A stretch of 64,000 nt of DNA from positions 62,001 to 126,000 of the forward strand of contig CDRMUB010000001.1 of assembly GCA_977006965.1 (NCBI GenBank), in the 5' to 3' direction. Origin of the DNA: Phymatolithon calcareum (Eukaryota; Rhodophyta; Florideophyceae; Hapalidiales). Below the pieces are notes generated by a model. That model searched no databases, was not told where the DNA came from, and worked only from the letters and a program-made list of their open reading frames with translations. Position numbers and translations under genes: made by a program. This document shows positions 55,190 through 64,000 of this stretch, one piece after another. Each line of letters starts with the position of its first letter. Positions within the stretch are counted from its first letter, which is position 1.

Positions 55190-55447
55190 TTACTCCGCAA
55201 ATCTACGTGCATATTTGCGAGACGAGCGAAGTGGATATTTCCTTGTCTTGCATATGCTCATAGCAGTTGTCGATGACCTGAAGGCGCAGATCATGCTGTG
55301 GCTTCTGTTCATACTACTGCGTGCTTCATTGTATAAATACAAAAGACACAGCATAGAAGTCCACGGGAAGATGTACCTCAAGGCATCGAGAAGCTGCTGG
55401 AATTGTGGCTGGAGCCTATGGTCGTGAAGGTCAAGGAGCGAAAGCAA
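55190..55447 (-). pseudogene. Fragment related to the 52.8-kb ORF
   Basis: The minus-strand frame has LCLLYLYNEARSSMNRSHSM and CAFRSSTTAMS, aligning with VLFYLYNGARIHLNNNYSK and FVFNSETMLVLS of the 52.8-kb ORF. Upstream bases also match (CATCTTCCCGTGGACTTCT / CATATCTCCGTTGACTTCT) but in another frame, so at least one frameshift separates the halves. Orientation is opposite to the intact member. Confidence 0.55.
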
Positions 55448-56555
55448 TTTGAGTGATAGTGCTTATCTTACAAGTCTTGACTTTGACGCAATTGTCCGAG
55501 ATGTGATCGTATTTATTGGCTGAAACTGTTTCTTGTGTAATCAGTACTGAGCAATGCAGAGAAAGCAGAGTCCGCTACAGTTCTCCCATGCGAATACAAA
55601 GCTTTGTGGTGTCTGGTTCCTGTGACCATCAGGACGTTTAAGCAGTAGTTTGCCCTATAAGAGTGAAATCGACTTCCGGCACAATATACTGCACTCTCCC
55701 AGGTGTAAATTATAATTGAAAGAAATCTTCAATGAAACAGAAATCCAATTCATTGGAAATACAATCCACATTACAGATACGCCCCGCTACCCTAAAGGAC
55801 TTTGTAAACTTTACACTTTTGCCTTTGCTTCCAGTGCGTCCACTCCCGTCTAAGAATTTCGCCCTGATAGCTCGGCTCTAGCATCGGAGTGGGCTCCAAG
55901 AATGAGCGCATGTCTTCTTGGCTGGCATTCATAGTATATCCCTAGAGAAGAGACTCTGATTTCTCCCACCTTAGAAGAAGGCGTTGTGGACAACGTTGAT
56001 GAATAAAACGCAGAATCGTATCTGGATTGCAGGACAAACAAGTATAGTGTCATTGAATATACGACCCCCTCGCCATTCAAGATCGCTTCCAGTATCTTTT
56101 TATCCTTGTTGACTCGATCTGCTGCCTTAATTTTTACTCAACTCGACTATATTCCCGTTGGGAGCTTTTTGAATTCATATGTGATGTCTACACTCTTCTC
56201 AGTAGACTGCAGAGCGCGCTGAGGCGCCATATGGCCAACAGGCTTAGCAGTATTGCCATGGAATTTTAATAAACCACCAAACAGTTGCAGACAATAACAA
56301 GCCTAATCATGGCACTGGTGCCAAAGAATGTCCCCAAACTCAATCATCTTCACTAATGAACTATGTTGGAAGTGGATTCAAGATCTGGAGGATTGAATTT
56401 CATTCTTGCCTACAGTTCAATTCGAATTATAACTGAGAATAACGCTTTAATAACGCGGAGAGCGAGTTCGATCTCTGCATCCAGCAGCAAATTCTGTCCA
56501 TCGAACTGCATTCTGTCAATCATTTCAAAATCCGCAACCCTAGGACATCTTTGCA
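55448..56555. other. Spacer, possible relic flank near 56.27 kb
   Basis: No gene is supported. A 21-bp stretch near 56,267 resembles the flank of the 50.7-kb ORF. Confidence 0.4.
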
Positions 56556-56918
56556 ATGTCCGAGGCGCCCCTCACACCGTCTTCAGTTGCCAAATATGGT
56601 GCTGGGAACAAAAACTGGTTTGTAGTGCATAGGAAAGTCCCACAAATGTTTTCTCTCTGTCTAAGCCTCTACAACATCGTCACGGATGAATTCGCGGAGC
56701 AAATGGGCTGGGCGTCAATGATTAGTTGTGTAGAAATGCCTGTAGAGCGAAAGATGATTTCGATAGGAATATTACGTCATCTGGAAGAGTATGGAAGGAA
56801 TGTCGACTTAATCTCGTCGAACTTCTTCCATACGTTCTGCAAACTGATTGGTGAAGATTTTGGACAGAGAAGAGACCCCTGTGGTGGCCTCTGTCCACAA
56901 AAGGCCAGTTCTTTTTAG
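56556..56918 (+). CDS. Hypothetical 120-aa ORF (doubtful)
   Basis: The frame is ATG 56556 to TAG 56918. The composition is partly protein-like (FAEQMGWASMISCVEMPVER, ILRHLEEYGRNVDLISSNFF). No relatives are seen in the window and no family is recognised. Confidence 0.2.
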   Translation: MSEAPLTPSSVAKYGAGNKNWFVVHRKVPQMFSLCLSLYNIVTDEFAEQMGWASMISCVEMPVERKMISIGILRHLEEYGRNVDLISSNFFHTFCKLIGEDFGQRRDPCGGLCPQKASSF

Positions 56919-57679
56919 TATCTGTGATGGTCGTCACCCTGGACGGTGTCAGGAATGTCTCTGCAATAGCACATGGCTGTGGTGGGAGTACATGTAAAAT
57001 TCTTTTCTCGCAAGCCTGCAATTTCTTTCCCTCGTTATGAGATCTCTCGTTATACTTGGGAGAAATTAAGTGTATATATTATATAAGCTCCATTTCTGTC
57101 CACATGCGCAGCGGCAACAATCTGAGCAGGCGAGACTCAAGCCCGAATTTAAGGAGCTCTCTCAGGGCAGGTACTGCACTTCATCGCACAGCTGATCATG
57201 TTCTAGAAAGGAGTCTACTCTCGAAAAATCCACGTGCTTGCAGGCCTAGACACTATGCGCCGATCCGGAGTGTGCGGGCTCTCTGTAAACGGAGCTACGA
57301 AGGGCCATTGTGAGATTTTTAAACCTCTTCTCGATGGAACATGGGTACAATGCTAAGAGTCGCACAGGTCGCACAAAAGACAACTACTCAACTCAAAATA
57401 GAGACAAGCAACACAGAGACGAGCACCAGTTTTCGTTCTTTCCTTTGGACGGGCAGCTTGCTCATTTGTGTTGTTCTTGCCCGCTCCAGCATTTAGAGCG
57501 CTAGAAACAGCCTCTTGCTAGCACCTCTACGTGTCCAGCACAGAGAGCAAAGTTCAACACATCGTCTTGTGCAAGATAATGGATATGCGATGCTGTTTCA
57601 ACGATCAACCTGCCTATTATATCAATCGTATTGAGGAAAAGAATCATGGTTCTAAGCAAGGCTCCATCTGCGGTCATAC
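56919..57679. other. Spacer, nothing supported
   Basis: Short open frames only, with no repeat noticed. Confidence 0.45.
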
Positions 57680-58250
57680 ATGTCAATCAAGAGGGTATCG
57701 GTCAGTCTAATCGTGGAACTCTCGAGTGGACCTCGGTTGCCAACCGCGATTCCCCGCGCGAGCTGTCTCGACAGTTTACTCGTGGTGCCAGTGCAATTGG
57801 CATACGGGAGCTGGCGTGTGGACGGCCGTGGGTCTGCGGAAAAGATCGTTTTAGATTTCCATGGCGGACTGACGCAGTGAATTGGGCACGATGTTCTGGG
57901 GGACATTGGTCGCAGATGCGGAGAATTTGCCATGAGCCCGTGCTAACGCTCACGACAGGCGCGATTATGACATGCGTTTCACGGTCGTGTGCTAGAGTCA
58001 TAGTTGGGCTGCGCTCGCGTCGATCGCGCCCGCCCGTGCCCTGAGCACTCGATCTTTAATAGTCGGTTGTTGTTGCTGTGTTTATCGATCTGTTTTGATC
58101 TGTTGTTGTGAAGGTATGTCGTGCTCCTCGCTTTCCTTGTGAAGCTGTTACGTTAATGTGAAGTCGGGACTCTTCTCGCGGCTGGGCTCCTGCCCTGTTC
58201 CTGTTGCTGCAAGGAGCTCGCGCTGGTACGCGCGACAATGGTGATCTACA
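57680..58250 (+). other. GC-rich island, possible LTR remnant
   Basis: This stretch is clearly richer in G and C than its flanks and contains several CpG-rich blocks (GCGCTCGCGTCGATCGCGCC near 58,011). Its right part has TTGTTGTTGCTG-type runs and ends with GCGCGACA followed by ATGGTGATC. That is what an LTR end next to a primer-binding site might look like. No second LTR or internal coding region is present. Open frames across it show no recognised domain. The identity stays open. Confidence 0.2.
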
Positions 58251-58303
58251 TATATTGAGTACCCAGTAGAAATATTCCTCTATATACTTCACGGTAATTA
58301 AAA

Positions 58304-58350
58304 GACTTTATTTTAAGCCTCCCAAAATTTCACCGTGGAGCAACAAAGTC
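58304..58350 (-). repeat. LINE-type 3' tail without coding sequence
   Basis: On the minus strand: GTTGCTCCACGGTGAAATTT, then TGGGAGGC, then TTAAAATAAA. This follows the same order as the tail of the intact LINE (GTTACTCCAAGGTGAGGC, TTTGGGAGC, AATAAA). No LINE coding sequence is recognisable upstream (58,351-58,900). It is either a very short truncated copy or a SINE-like element that borrows the LINE tail. Confidence 0.4.
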
Positions 58351-58919
58351 GCCTTCCGAACGCATTGCCCAGAGCAGTGCCGTGCGACGGCAAATAATTC
58401 GGCCATCGAGATACGCCTGTGATACCACAACACGCTTATCAATACTCCGCATGCGCCATTTACCGACTGGAAAGTCACGATCATCAGCTTAGCACTATGG
58501 ACCACGCCACCTCTCACGCGCACTGCTTCTCTTTCGTGCCTTGTACTAACGGCAAATGTACGGCTGGGCCTCTTGTTTTCAGTTTCGCGCTCTTTTATTG
58601 TCTTCCCTTGAACTCTGTCGCAACATTGTTATCACTCCAAGAAAAACAGTGTTCGCTTTTCCCTCTCGCGACTAAGATTTGCGGCTCGCAGACATGGAAG
58701 AGCCTGTCTTTATCTTCCTCTACTAATCCAAGTAGCTGTACCTTCCATTTCGTAAAGGAATGTGGAGGACTTCCTGTAATAGATGATAGAACATATAATC
58801 TTTGCTCCGTTCTTTTCAGGCCTTAGCAGTGCTTTTAATCTCACCGTTGGAAATGAGCGGTGGACGATGCAGTTTCAAGAAGGGGCCGGTGCAACGCGAC
58901 TGCTGCAAACTCAGAGTCC
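58351..58919. other. Spacer, nothing supported
   Basis: A 136-codon plus-strand frame (58,419-58,826) is Cys/Ser/His-rich and does not look like a conserved protein; not called. Confidence 0.4.
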
Positions 58920-59170
58920 CTATCAAAAAAGAAGAAGAAGAAAGGTAGATTTTTATTTAAAAGTTACCAACGCATCTGCTGACGCTCGGGGCAACTTTCC
59001 TAAAGCCAAGGGGTTTTGGCTAGATTCTGTCCTGAAGGGGTTTTCTATTCTTGTTGGTGAAACACGACTCAGTGGACTACAAAAACCCACCTCTGGTCTC
59101 CATCGGGACCTCGAGGGGGAAAGTTACTCCCCTGTCCTGTGACACGCTGTAACTATCAAAAAAGAAGAAG
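58920..59170 (-). mobile_element. Putative short retroelement flanked by an 18-bp direct repeat
   Basis: CTATCAAAAAAGAAGAAG occurs exactly at 58,920-58,937 and 59,153-59,170, as a target-site duplication around 215 bp. Just inside the left repeat the sequence GATTTTTATTTAAAAGTTACC resembles, in inverse sense, the LINE 3' tail (GATTTATTTTAAAAGCTCCC at 49,950). This fits a minus-strand short element mobilised by the LINE. The GAA repeats inside the direct repeat make a chance or microsatellite origin possible. Confidence 0.4.
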
Positions 59171-60258
59171 ATAGATTGTTTCCCTCCAGTCTTGATGTGG
59201 AGCGCGTCCCGAGCGATCCTTGTTCCGTTCGGTTCTTCTGGTTGCCAGAGACGTTACAAAGCCATTATCGTACTTACTTTGAGGCAGTCTGGGATTTCTA
59301 CAGTGCAGCCCAATATTCTCAAAAAAATTTAGACGTAACGCGGCAAATATAGAACACTGCTGTTTTCGAAATATACAGTACGTACTGCAAGGAAGTGGAT
59401 GACACTGCGCAATCCTCCGCTGGTGCAGGACTGTAGAAGAAACGACGAGAAGGGGCTTGCGCGATTCTGCAACACAGTAAATTATTGTACAGTACAGAAA
59501 CTTGTTTGAGTGCACCACTAGGAGAGCACGGCCAAATTATGGCCCGATAATTGTGTATTGATTTGGGCCGAAATTGTGTCGTGCACCCACGGTAAATCTG
59601 TGTCATATCTATCTTTTCCGTCGATGAAGTGTCAGCCTCACAGAAAAGTGCAGATGAAACACAATTCCTTGATGCAGAGTACAGTCCTTGTAAATTGATT
59701 CGACACCAGGGTCTCAAGAACGTTGTGAAATTCGATACAGTATTGGTGAGTTCAATACCTGGAAAACCTACAGTATACTGTGCACGGGCTTAGGCTTAAA
59801 AAAATCTTGTCATGGTGATAGATTTATCTTATGTTAGGCGGAGACGTCGTGGAATACTGTTGGAAAAATAGGATTATTCTGTCACATCGATTTTGGTCAT
59901 GGTAGGGCTCATCGTATCGAGGTACTGTTCGTCGCTCAATTCTTTCAACTACATTGGATGGTCCCCATGCGAGGATAATGGGAATGTGCTTGAATATAAA
60001 TAAGAGCCCAGCAAACTTACAGCAATACAATGAGCCGAGGGCAGAAAACGATCGTTGTGTACAGTACTGTATAGTACACAGGGTTACTTTACGACGAGGG
60101 TCCGAATATATTAAATTTCGCGATTTTCAGAGTAATTTTGCAGATTTTTTACATTCAAAGTCCAAATAATGGCATCAGATTACCAAAAATGGAGACAAAG
60201 CGCAAGAAAAAAGAAAAAATAAGAGCCCTGGCTGCACGATGCCGCGGAAGGGGTCAAA
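59171..60258. other. Spacer, nothing supported
   Basis: AT-rich except for 59,185-59,260. No ORF that I would defend. Confidence 0.45.
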
Positions 60259-60276
60259 CAGGGGAATGTTATGGGG
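60259..60276 (+). repeat. Outer inverted repeat, left arm
   Basis: CAGGGGAATGTTATGGGG, an exact 18-bp inverted match to 61,336-61,353. It encloses the pogo-like element asymmetrically, with 304 bp between it and the element on the left and 14 bp on the right. Confidence 0.8.
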
Positions 60277-60580
60277 GGAAGTACCAATACTTTTTTGTTT
60301 CAAAACCTGTGTGTAAACGCATAAAATTGCTGTGCCGGCTAAATTATGAGTTCGGGTTGTATCAATAGCTCTTCTTTGCAGAATATTTTTATTGTTTTTC
60401 ATCAAAAATCGAATACTGTACTGCGACGAGAGCGACCGAGTTCGCAATGTTTGGGCAACGAGGGCATTATTTTCAACTTTCATTCTCATTTTCTATGAAG
60501 CAACTCATCCCTGCAAAGTTATATCAAACACACACTACAGACACAATCCCAAAAAGCAGTATGACAATAGCTTAGTGATA

Positions 60581-61321
60581 CAGTCGAACCTGTATAGCTG
60601 CAACACGGCGGTAAAGCAGGTTGGTATGCAGTAATAGAGGTTTTGCAGTCTTGGAGGCTTTATCATAAGGGGCTACAGAAACATTCTACCCAATCGTCCA
60701 CGAGGCTCAGTTGAACCAATCAGTGACCTTTCTCTGCTGGAGCCCCTTCTTGTGGTCGGAGCAAATCTTACGTTGCGATGCGTGGATGGCGCGCCGCACA
60801 GACCACGAACACTCTCCTCTCTCGTCCATGATCTCTACTGCCAAACTCAGATGACGCAACTGCTCAGCAAGCGGCAATTTCGGCTTGTTCTCCTTTTCAA
60901 CACTCTCAGCGGCTTCGCTGGTCTCAACAGGATTCATTTCATGCAGGATATCGCCGACAAGTGCCGCCTCTTTCACATCTGCGATGCAGTCATCCTCCTC
61001 ATTTGGGCTGACGAGGTATGCGCAGTGGTGTTTCCTGCAGGGATGAGCATCATCAAATAACGCTATTCTATGTAGCACATGGAACTTACTTGGCAAGCAG
61101 CCCTGCACGATTTATGACGAGAGCCAGTCTCTGTTGCAATCCGTGCTATCAAAATTTTATTCAAAATTAAGGGCGGCATTCCCTTCAGTTGCACTAATGC
61201 AGTTTGCAAGGTAGGTTTAAATTTAGTTACTTCTCGGCATATACCAAATCGGTCTAGGCGATTCGATTGCACGAATGCAGGTTTTGCAGCTATACAGGTT
61301 GCAGCTATACAGGTTCGACTG
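60581..61321 (-). mobile_element. Pogo/Tigger-like DNA transposon, internally deleted (741 bp)
   Basis: Both ends are the same 24-bp terminal inverted repeat, beginning CAGTCGAACCTGTATAGC (60,581-60,604 and 61,298-61,321 reversed). It is flanked by TA on both sides (60,579-60,580 and 61,322-61,323), the TA target site of the Tc1/mariner/pogo superfamily. The right end carries an extra tandem copy of GCAGCTATACAGGTT. Inside is the C-terminal end of a pogo-type transposase on the minus strand. The catalytic core is missing, so it needs an enzyme from elsewhere to move. Confidence 0.85.
60707..61108 (-). pseudogene. C-terminal remnant of a pogo-like transposase (133 codons)
   Basis: The frame is fully open and ends QQRKVTDWF, close to the KQTxITDFF ending typical of Tigger/pogo transposases. 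It is preceded by an acidic stretch (SPNEEDDCIADVKEAALVGD) and LRHLSLAVEIMDERGECSW. The DDE core and N-terminal DNA-binding domain are absent. The lack of stops suggests a fairly recent internal deletion. Confidence 0.65.
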
Positions 61322-61335
61322 TACTCACACCCCCG

Positions 61336-61353
61336 CCCCATAACATTCCCCTG
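61336..61353 (-). repeat. Outer inverted repeat, right arm
   Basis: CCCCATAACATTCCCCTG, the exact reverse complement of 60,259-60,276. Confidence 0.8.
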
Positions 61354-61934
61354 GTGCAAAGAAGTGTGGCTAAGACTTAAGTATTTGCGGCAACAGGTGG
61401 AGCTGCTTTAAATGAAAGTACATACTTATATCAAGTTGCTGTCCCCCGGTGTGGGGCAAAGAGGGAGCTATCTACCCAGGGTATACAAAGGGAACTTCAG
61501 TCTAAGTAGATATCTCTTTCGTTGGGCATCTAGGCCCAAAATACTGTACAGAACCCCTTTTTTGTTACTGAAATGCAAAGTGCACTAAACCCTCTGCCTG
61601 TATTTGTTCTTTGGCAGATTCCCTGGTTACCCTAGCCTAGTACTGGAGCGATACGGGCTAAATGGCATTGCTCAGATGCCCACCATCCGGACTGTGCTCC
61701 TTAAACACAAGTGGACGAAACGACGACGCAAATTTCCAATTCACTGTACAGAATAGTATTTCTGGAAAATAAGGAGAGCTTGACACTCCGCAAAAACAAG
61801 CAAAAGTCTTCATGTTAAAGCTCCTTGTCAGCTTGGAGCTCTTGATGACTTCTCGGTGTCACTTCCAGTTATTCACCTTGACTAATCTTTTGATCCAGCT
61901 TAACAAGCTCTCCATGTGGTAGAGTACAATGGTG
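61354..61934. other. Spacer, nothing supported
   Basis: No ORF that I would defend and no transposon ends noticed beyond the outer inverted repeat. Confidence 0.45.
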
Positions 61935-62040
61935 TATCATTTTTGATGTATCATTGCCGAGCATATTGTGCGCAGCGCATCTCTTGTATCATAGCTCTCC
62001 GAGCTGGAGGAGAGATTCAGGCTCTGTTATTGATATGATA
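61935..62040 (+). repeat. Dispersed repeat B, copy 1
   Basis: TTGATGTATCATTGCCGAGC followed by ATATTGTGCGCAGCGCATC matches TTGATGCATCTTTGCCAAGC followed by ATGTTGTGCGCAACGCATC at 63,387. Similarity continues through CAGGCT...TATTGATA. A further shared block (ACTATGGCGGAA / ACTATGGCCGAA) lies at 62,092 and 63,667. Confidence 0.65.
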
Positions 62041-63379
62041 TTCTGGCCAACGTACTCCTCGCATTACTTGTTTTCCCGGTTTTTAAATTCGACTATGGCG
62101 GAAGAGATTAAAGAGAGAACAAAAAAATATAGGACTACTTACACATGAGTATCGTAGGCTTAAGAGAAGCATAAATTTCCACCTTGCCCCAAAAGCCCTC
62201 AGCACTAGGCCCTGGGCAGAAGATGCTAACAATTCTAATACAAGACATATAGAAGTACCTTTCCGCGCTTCAGACGAAATGACGAGCTCTTGCTCTACAG
62301 AAAAGCAATATAGAGTTTATGATGTGAAACAAAGAGCTCTCTTGATGCATTAATAAAGAAAGAATTGTAGCCTCCCGAAATTAGGCGCAAACCGAGAAAC
62401 TATGATGCTTCTTCAGGCCAGGATGAGTTTTTCTAGTCCTTTCTTAGTAAAACTATGAAACTTTAACGCTCTGAAATAGATTAAAGAAGCTAGTGTTTCA
62501 TATTTCTAAGGGTGACAAATGGTGGCAAGTCGTTCATGATGGGCTGAGAAGGTCGTCTGTCCTCCCTTATGGTACCATTTTGGGGGAGAGAGTACTTGTA
62601 TTCTTCATTTGCGCCCTTCTGAGTTTCCGTCTTTACAAGCGCTTTCAAATTAGCAACGATCGCGCACGAAATACATGAAGAGCGTATAATTAGTGCCAAA
62701 GCAGGGGTACAACAACGAAAGCATTCTGCAGTACTTATCGAAGGGACAGAAACTTTGAGACCGATACGCGTGTGGAAGTCGTCGATTCATTTATGACCGC
62801 ACAGCACACTTTATGGGAGATTGTGTTTTCGCGAAATATCTTATCTCCAGTTCTTAGACACTCTGCTCAATTATCTTAGTATGAACGGGACATGATAGCA
62901 GTGGCCGGGCAAACGGGTTTCAATGGTATTGTGCGGATCATTCACATCTCGTTTAGTGTGCAACTTCGTCGATAATCAACGCCCAAGTTACTTTCGGTGT
63001 CACAAAACGGTCTATGGATGAGAATATTGTCAAGAGCTATTGCTCACAAAGGGAAGCTGTAGTAGCCTTTAGAGCACTACTGTAGTTTAAAAGTGATCAG
63101 GAGTCGAAGAAAAAAGGGCTACTAAAATTGATGTCTATTTGCAACATGCGATGAGGTGCTTTCAAAGCTGTCAAAAACGGGAACAGAACCAGGCACTAGA
63201 CGAAGAATTCCGCACGGTACGCAGGGTAGACACTATACAATTAATTCTCGTAAATTAATGTTTGAATCTTGGATACTCCATTTGCAAATTACAAGAGGCA
63301 GGCAACGGTACGGTGGCCTCTTTCCAAAGCCATGGTGCCTGCATTAATTCTATCTTGATAATGCAAAGAGTGATCTGGC
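62041..63379. other. Spacer, nothing supported
   Basis: AT-rich, with short open frames only. Confidence 0.45.
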
Positions 63380-63490
63380 GAAAATATTTGATGCATCTTT
63401 GCCAAGCATGTTGTGCGCAACGCATCAGCTCTGACATAGAGCTCCGACATAGAAGAGAATGTCAGGCTTTACTATTGATACTGCACTGTA
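63380..63490 (+). repeat. Dispersed repeat B, copy 2
   Basis: Same orientation as copy 1 at 61.9 kb, about 1.45 kb away. The distance to the downstream ACTATGG(C/G)GAA block is larger here, so one copy has an insertion or the other a deletion. Confidence 0.65.
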
Positions 63491-64000
63491 CTCTACCACC
63501 TGGGTAGCTTGTTACGTTGCATCAAAAGATGAGTCAAGATGCAAAAAACAGTCAGTGATACCAAGAAGCCGTGAAAAGCTCCAAACTAGCAAGGAGCTTT
63601 TGAATAAAGACGTTTACTGATTTTTCGGGGTGTTTCAAGAATTTTTTAATTCAACAATATACTTTACTATGGCCGAACTGCTAAGCGGACAAGATTTTTA
63701 CCAACAGCTCTCCGTGTATATCCGGATTAGAAAGCTTTCTCATTGCTCCACGCCAGAAGACACAAACTTTGTGCCACTAAGCACTATGATGTAAAAGCAT
63801 CTCCATCTGTTGATGCAAAGTATTATTGTTTCGGCCCGATTGCTTTGTACCAATCCGAAGCACCGTGCAACCAGTGCTGCTATTCTTTCCATTACTTGTG
63901 CTTTGCTTCAAATTTTGAATCACTGACGCATTTTTTTTGGCTTCGTGTCTTTGTAAATCTACAAGCATCTCTCTCAAAGACGAAAAATTGAAGGTATTCG
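63491..64000. other. Window end, nothing supported
   Basis: Contains only the ACTATGGCCGAA block shared with 62.09 kb and short open frames. Confidence 0.4.

Noticed and set aside
57631-58044. 138-codon ORF across the GC-rich island
   Set aside because: High GC keeps several frames open on both strands here, and the predicted residues show no domain-like pattern.
58931-58943. GAA microsatellite as a feature of its own
   Set aside because: Only four units, and it is better explained as part of the direct repeat flanking the 58.9-59.2 kb element.

Overview
The window looks like nuclear DNA of a eukaryote. It carries an APE-type non-LTR retrotransposon, copia remnants, a DDE transposase and a pogo-like element, and it has no prokaryotic gene organisation. 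The DDE transposase at 31.6-32.9 kb (motifs MDETHF, NCSGH and PPNATHL) is, from memory, of a kind that is abundant in oomycete genomes. I therefore lean towards an oomycete or another alga/stramenopile-type genome, but the sequence alone does not settle the organism.

Region 1 (1-30,015) is one nested tandem array. Fifteen consecutive units share a 521-bp core, and each also carries a variable number of 144-bp monomers (3 to 52; 154 in all). Every unit length is therefore exactly 521 + 144n bp. The core holds four copies of a motif around ACTTCTGGGTCC, two of them forming an 18-bp perfect stem. The 144-mer is 48 codons long and leaves one frame open through each whole unit, up to 2,570 codons from ATG. 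Whether that frame is translated is unproven.

Region 2 (30-43 kb) is a transposon graveyard with one nearly intact resident. In order it holds: an unrecognised pseudogene with an A9 frameshift (30.0-31.1 kb, +); a transposase pseudogene with two TAA stops and two altered catalytic positions (31.6-32.9 kb, +); a small broken ORF (33.2-33.5 kb, +); a degenerate copia pol (34.3-35.6 kb, -); an old LINE fragment (35.8-36.1 kb, -); and a nearly complete LINE (about 37.27-42.43 kb, -). The LINE has a 1,003-aa endonuclease/reverse transcriptase and an ORF1 broken by a single TAG.

Region 3 (43-64 kb) is mostly AT-rich, non-coding or decayed sequence. It holds further LINE fragments, two families of locally duplicated sequence (45/53/55 kb and 42.8/46.4/49.7 kb), two intact but unrecognised ORFs (50.7-51.2 and 52.8-53.6 kb), a possible short retroelement with an 18-bp target-site duplication (58.9-59.2 kb), and a complete short pogo-like element with TA target sites (60,581-61,321). 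Many other stretches show nothing I can support.

I see no metabolic pathway or operon. The genes that can be named are all mobile-element genes, and most are inactive. The biology is that of a satellite array next to repeat-rich, decaying DNA, such as a subtelomere, pericentromere or heterochromatic island.
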